Shown piece after piece: positions 61,517 to 64,000 of a DNA stretch of 64,000 nucleotides. A program made the position numbers and the translations under genes. The notes beneath the pieces were generated by a model. The model did not search any database and was not told the origin of the DNA. It was given only the letters and a program-made list of their open reading frames with translations. This DNA comes from Eutrophobius brisbanensis (GTDB lineage Bacteria > Pseudomonadota > Gammaproteobacteria > Eutrophobiales > Eutrophobiaceae), in the NCBI GenBank assembly GCA_038131795.1, contig JAYPQE010000003.1, forward strand, positions 2,356,001 to 2,420,000, written 5' to 3'. How positions within the stretch are numbered: the first letter of the stretch is position 1; every line of letters starts with the position of its first letter.

Positions 61517-62305
61517 ATGCAGATTATCCGCAATATAATTCAAACGAAACCAGGTGCCATAATACGAAGATATGCAGGTTTAACAGCCGCTGTGTTGAGC
61601 ATATATTCCTGGTTAGCATATGCTCAGCAAAATAGTTTGATCATTGGTGATTTTAAAAAAACAGATCACTTTCCTTCTCGGCCGTGGGAGGTCATCCAGT
61701 TAAACTAAAAATTCCCGCCGACACATTATCAGGTCATAGACTGGGACGGGGTCACAGCCGTTGAGGCAGTGGCTGAAGGGAGTATGGCATTACTGGCACG
61801 GCCTGTTGAGGTAAACCTGGATGAGACCCCGATATTGTGTTGGCGATGGCGTATTGACCACGTCATTGAATCAGCTGATTTGATGAGTAAGGCCGGTGAT
61901 GATTATGCCGCCAGAATTTATGTGTTTTTTAAACTGCCAGCTAAAGCTATAGGGTTTGGAGCACGGATCAAACTTGGTCTGGTCAGGAAGCTATACGGTG
62001 ATCATGTTCCCGATGCGGCTATTAATTATGTCTGGGACAATATTCATCCTGCAGGTACTCAGGTCCCTAATGCATACATAGACAGGACACAGATGCTGGT
62101 GGTCCGGTCAGGAAACGAGGAAGCAGGGAGCTGGGTGGAGGAACGACGGGATGTGCAGGCAGATTTTAATGATATATTCGCTGTCCAGGGCGGCTCATTG
62201 ATTCAGGTAGCCATTGCATCGGATACCGACAATACTGGCGGGTCTGCCAGGGTAGGGTTTGCTGATCTTCACTTTGTCAGTGGTGAGCAGTCCTGTGAGT
62301 TCTAG
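61517..62305 (+). pseudogene. DUF3047 protein gene interrupted by one in-frame stop
   Basis: One frame from ATG 61517 to the stop at 62305 encodes a DUF3047 protein: signal peptide, then RPWEVIQLN, a TAA at 61706-61708, and without any frame change KFPPTHYQVIDWDGVTAVEA, ILCWRWRIDHV, SKAGDDYAARIYVFF and NYVWDN. Removing the stop would give about 261 residues, the usual size of the family (exported proteins of unknown function). A restart at ATG 61769 would lack the signal peptide. A nonsense mutation in an otherwise sound gene is the simplest reading, or a sequencing error. Confidence 0.85.
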
Positions 62306-62407
62306 CTTTTATATTTTCCAAGTCTATTTTTCATTGTAATCTGTCATCATCATCGTGCCAGTCTTCGTGTTATTATTTTATAGACATTATTTAAGTAGGC
62401 TTATGAT

Positions 62408-62870
62408 ATGACCCGCAAAGTAATCGACCTACGTTGCGACACTATCACCCGGCCTGTCCCTGAGATGCGCCAGGTCATGGCCAATGCCGAGGTGGGGGAT
62501 GATGTCTTTGGTGATGATCCAACTATAAAAGAGCTGGAAAACAGGACAGCAGAAATCCTTGCAAAATCACCGCATGCGCCTTAAAGATGATCACGACAAT
62601 GCCAGGAAGCTGGCATAAGGGTTGATGGTTATCCCGGGTATCCAGGTTGATCTGGATGCGGTGGTTACCAACCTGGTCTACTTCGATGTGGGACCTGTAA
62701 GTGCAGATACTATGTTATCGAAGTTGGCAGACGTCGGTGTGCTGATGATCGCTACTGCGCCACATACCATTCGGGCCGTCACCAGTCTGGAAGTAAATAG
62801 TGAAGATATAAACAATACAATCAACATTATTGAAGGAATTGCAGCGGGATTAGCGGGCGAGACGATTTAG
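62408..62870 (+). pseudogene. Threonine aldolase remnant with internal deletion
   Basis: From ATG 62408 the frame encodes the exact N-terminus of a low-specificity threonine aldolase (VIDLRCDTITRPVPEMRQVM, VGDDVFGDDPTIKELE), ending at TAA 62582. A second frame, entered near 62570, gives the C-terminus: RLKDDHDNARKLA, a TAA, then GLMVIPGIQVDLDAVVTNLV and so on to TAG 62868. The middle with the PLP Lys (roughly 180 residues) is missing. Three lesions (deletion, frame change and stop in place of Glu) show an old pseudogene. Confidence 0.88.
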
Positions 62871-62938
62871 CTTGATATATTGCCCGACTGTTATAACCTT
62901 AAAATAGAATAAAAAATTATTGTTAAAGGGAGGGGGAA

Positions 62939-64000
62939 ATGACTAATAAATCATTTATGAGGCTTTTAAAATATCTTACGCTATGTCTGGGCGTCAGCTT
63001 AATGTTGCAGGCGCAGGCGCAGAACGTGACTGTATTTGAGGGGGCCCGATTGATTGTGGGTGACGGCAGTGACCCCATTGAGAACAGCGCGTTTATTGTG
63101 GTTGATGATCGTATCACCCATGTGGGTAAACGTGGTGTGCTGGCAATTCCGTCAGGAATAAGCCGGGTCAACCTTAGTGGTAAGACCGTTATGCCGGCAA
63201 TCGTTGATGCCCATAAACATACTTCAAATGACAGGGAACAGTTAATCGGCCAACTTAAGGAACTGGCAAAATTTGGTATAGGTGCTGTGTTAAGCCTGGG
63301 ATCGGATCCAACAGAGGTCCCATTTCAGGTCAGAGATGAAAATATATCGGGGACTGCAAGGCTTTATACTGCGGGGCGAGGAATCACCACACCCGAGCCG
63401 GGCCGATCTGAAGTCGCTTACTGGATTCAAAGTGCAGAAGAAGGCAGGCAGGCGGTTCGTGAACAGGCGGCCAGGAACGTGGATTTTATCAAGGTCTGGG
63501 TAGATGACAGGGGAGGCCAATACACCAAGACCTCACCGGAACAATACCGCGCCATTATCGATGAGGCCCACAAGCACGGTCTTAGGGTGGCTGCCCATAT
63601 CTATGCCATGGAAGATTCAAGGGGACTGTTACGTGCCGGTATTGATGCCTTCGCCCACGGAATTCGCGATCTGGATCTGGATGATGAGACCATAGAGATG
63701 TTTCGTGAAAGACCAAATGTAGTCCTGATCCCGAACTTGCCCGATCGAGGTATTGTCAGGGACTATAGCTGGTTAAGAGGTTCCATTGCTGATCATGAGG
63801 TTGCCAAACTTCAGGCCAATTCAAAAGAGGATCCCGAGGCGGAAGAATTTTTCGGGATTCAATCCCGTAACCTCAATGCCTTGTATAAAGCTGGCGTCAA
63901 AATCGCCATGGGTACAGATGGTAGAATCATGTGGGAGGCACATCAACAAATGGAAGACATGGTCTCGTCCGGACTGCCGCCGGCAGATGTAATAGTCGCG
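62939..64000 (+). CDS. Exported amidohydrolase, paralogue B (3' end outside window)
   Basis: A frame from ATG 62939 (AGGGAGGGGGAA before it) stays open through the last base, 354 codons. The product has a signal peptide (about residues 1-27, ending AQA-Q) and the same amidohydrolase motifs as the protein at 35128: VDAHKH, GRGITTPEPGRSE, FIKVWVDDRGGQYTK, AAHIYAMED, AHGIRDLD and MGTDGR. About 50-60 residues are missing at the C-terminus. It is intact as far as seen, in contrast to the two pseudogenes before it. One His of the second metal motif (AAHIH in paralogue A) is Tyr here (AAHIY), which may change metal binding. Confidence 0.93.
   Translation, partial: MTNKSFMRLLKYLTLCLGVSLMLQAQAQNVTVFEGARLIVGDGSDPIENSAFIVVDDRITHVGKRGVLAIPSGISRVNLSGKTVMPAIVDAHKHTSNDREQLIGQLKELAKFGIGAVLSLGSDPTEVPFQVRDENISGTARLYTAGRGITTPEPGRSEVAYWIQSAEEGRQAVREQAARNVDFIKVWVDDRGGQYTKTSPEQYRAIIDEAHKHGLRVAAHIYAMEDSRGLLRAGIDAFAHGIRDLDLDDETIEMFRERPNVVLIPNLPDRGIVRDYSWLRGSIADHEVAKLQANSKEDPEAEEFFGIQSRNLNALYKAGVKIAMGTDGRIMWEAHQQMEDMVSSGLPPADVIVA

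Noticed and set aside
61706..61708. Programmed readthrough or recoding of the stop in the DUF3047 gene
   Set aside because: The codon is TAA, which is not used for selenocysteine or pyrrolysine, and no stem-loop was evident after it; a nonsense mutation or error is simpler.
1..64000. Prophage, integron or transposon
   Set aside because: No integrase, transposase, phage structural gene or attachment-type repeat was recognised; the only repeat-like element is the 28-base palindrome at 27699.

Overview
The window reads as chromosome of a Gram-negative, heterotrophic, aerobic gammaproteobacterium. Evidence for this includes several TonB-dependent outer-membrane receptors ending in Phe, many Sec, lipobox and Tat export signals, c-type cytochromes, Fe superoxide dismutase, an iron-sulfur bacterial photolyase, TspO, FUN14 and a RhlE-type helicase. 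Base composition is moderate and even. The gene repertoire recalls marine oligotrophic gammaproteobacteria (OMG / Pseudohongiella-like), but that placement is an inference and not proven here. No rRNA, tRNA, CRISPR array, integrase or transposase gene was recognised.

Layout. 0-13 kb holds mostly general functions: an SDR and a photolyase, a gamma-glutamyltransferase homologue, a cupin, a secreted alpha/beta hydrolase, FUN14, an orphan sensor-type membrane module, a diheme cytochrome, sodB, a HExxH protein and rhlE. Between them lie 3' remnants of purK and of an L-asparaginase. 13-31 kb is an accessory block of exported proteins. It starts with a divergent region carrying a textbook CRP-type site and a first TonB receptor. 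It continues with TspO, a DUF2141-MipA fusion, an arylsulfotransferase-like propeller, a B3-type metallo-beta-lactamase-fold protein with Gln at the first zinc position, an S41 protease lipoprotein pair, two alpha/beta hydrolases in tandem and a two-gene cytochrome operon. 31-33 kb holds MOSC, CysH and an SDR.

33-61 kb looks like one large catabolic island. Its genes are a D-threonine/D-serine-type PLP enzyme, amidohydrolases of three kinds, DUF1330, two Tat-exported aldo/keto-reductase-like proteins, two complete Tat-exported molybdenum hydroxylases (2Fe-2S subunit plus IorB-like large subunit) with a zinc hydrolase between them, two full TonB receptors and one truncated one, a cysteine synthase homologue, a PQQ-dependent dehydrogenase, a 607-residue exported protein of unsure family, a two-domain metallo-beta-lactamase-fold protein and MetY. 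My working model is uptake of a bulky substrate by the TonB receptors, periplasmic hydroxylation by the molybdenum enzymes and PQQ dehydrogenase with c-type cytochromes as electron acceptors, ring or ester opening by the zinc hydrolases and amidohydrolases, and then import. The substrate cannot be read from the sequence.

61-64 kb shows active gene decay. A DUF3047 gene is broken by one in-frame stop, and a threonine aldolase has an internal deletion, a frame change and a stop. These are followed by an intact amidohydrolase that runs off the window and is a paralogue of the one at 35 kb. With purK, asparaginase and the deletion junction at 52.96 kb, at least six genes in this window are remnants.
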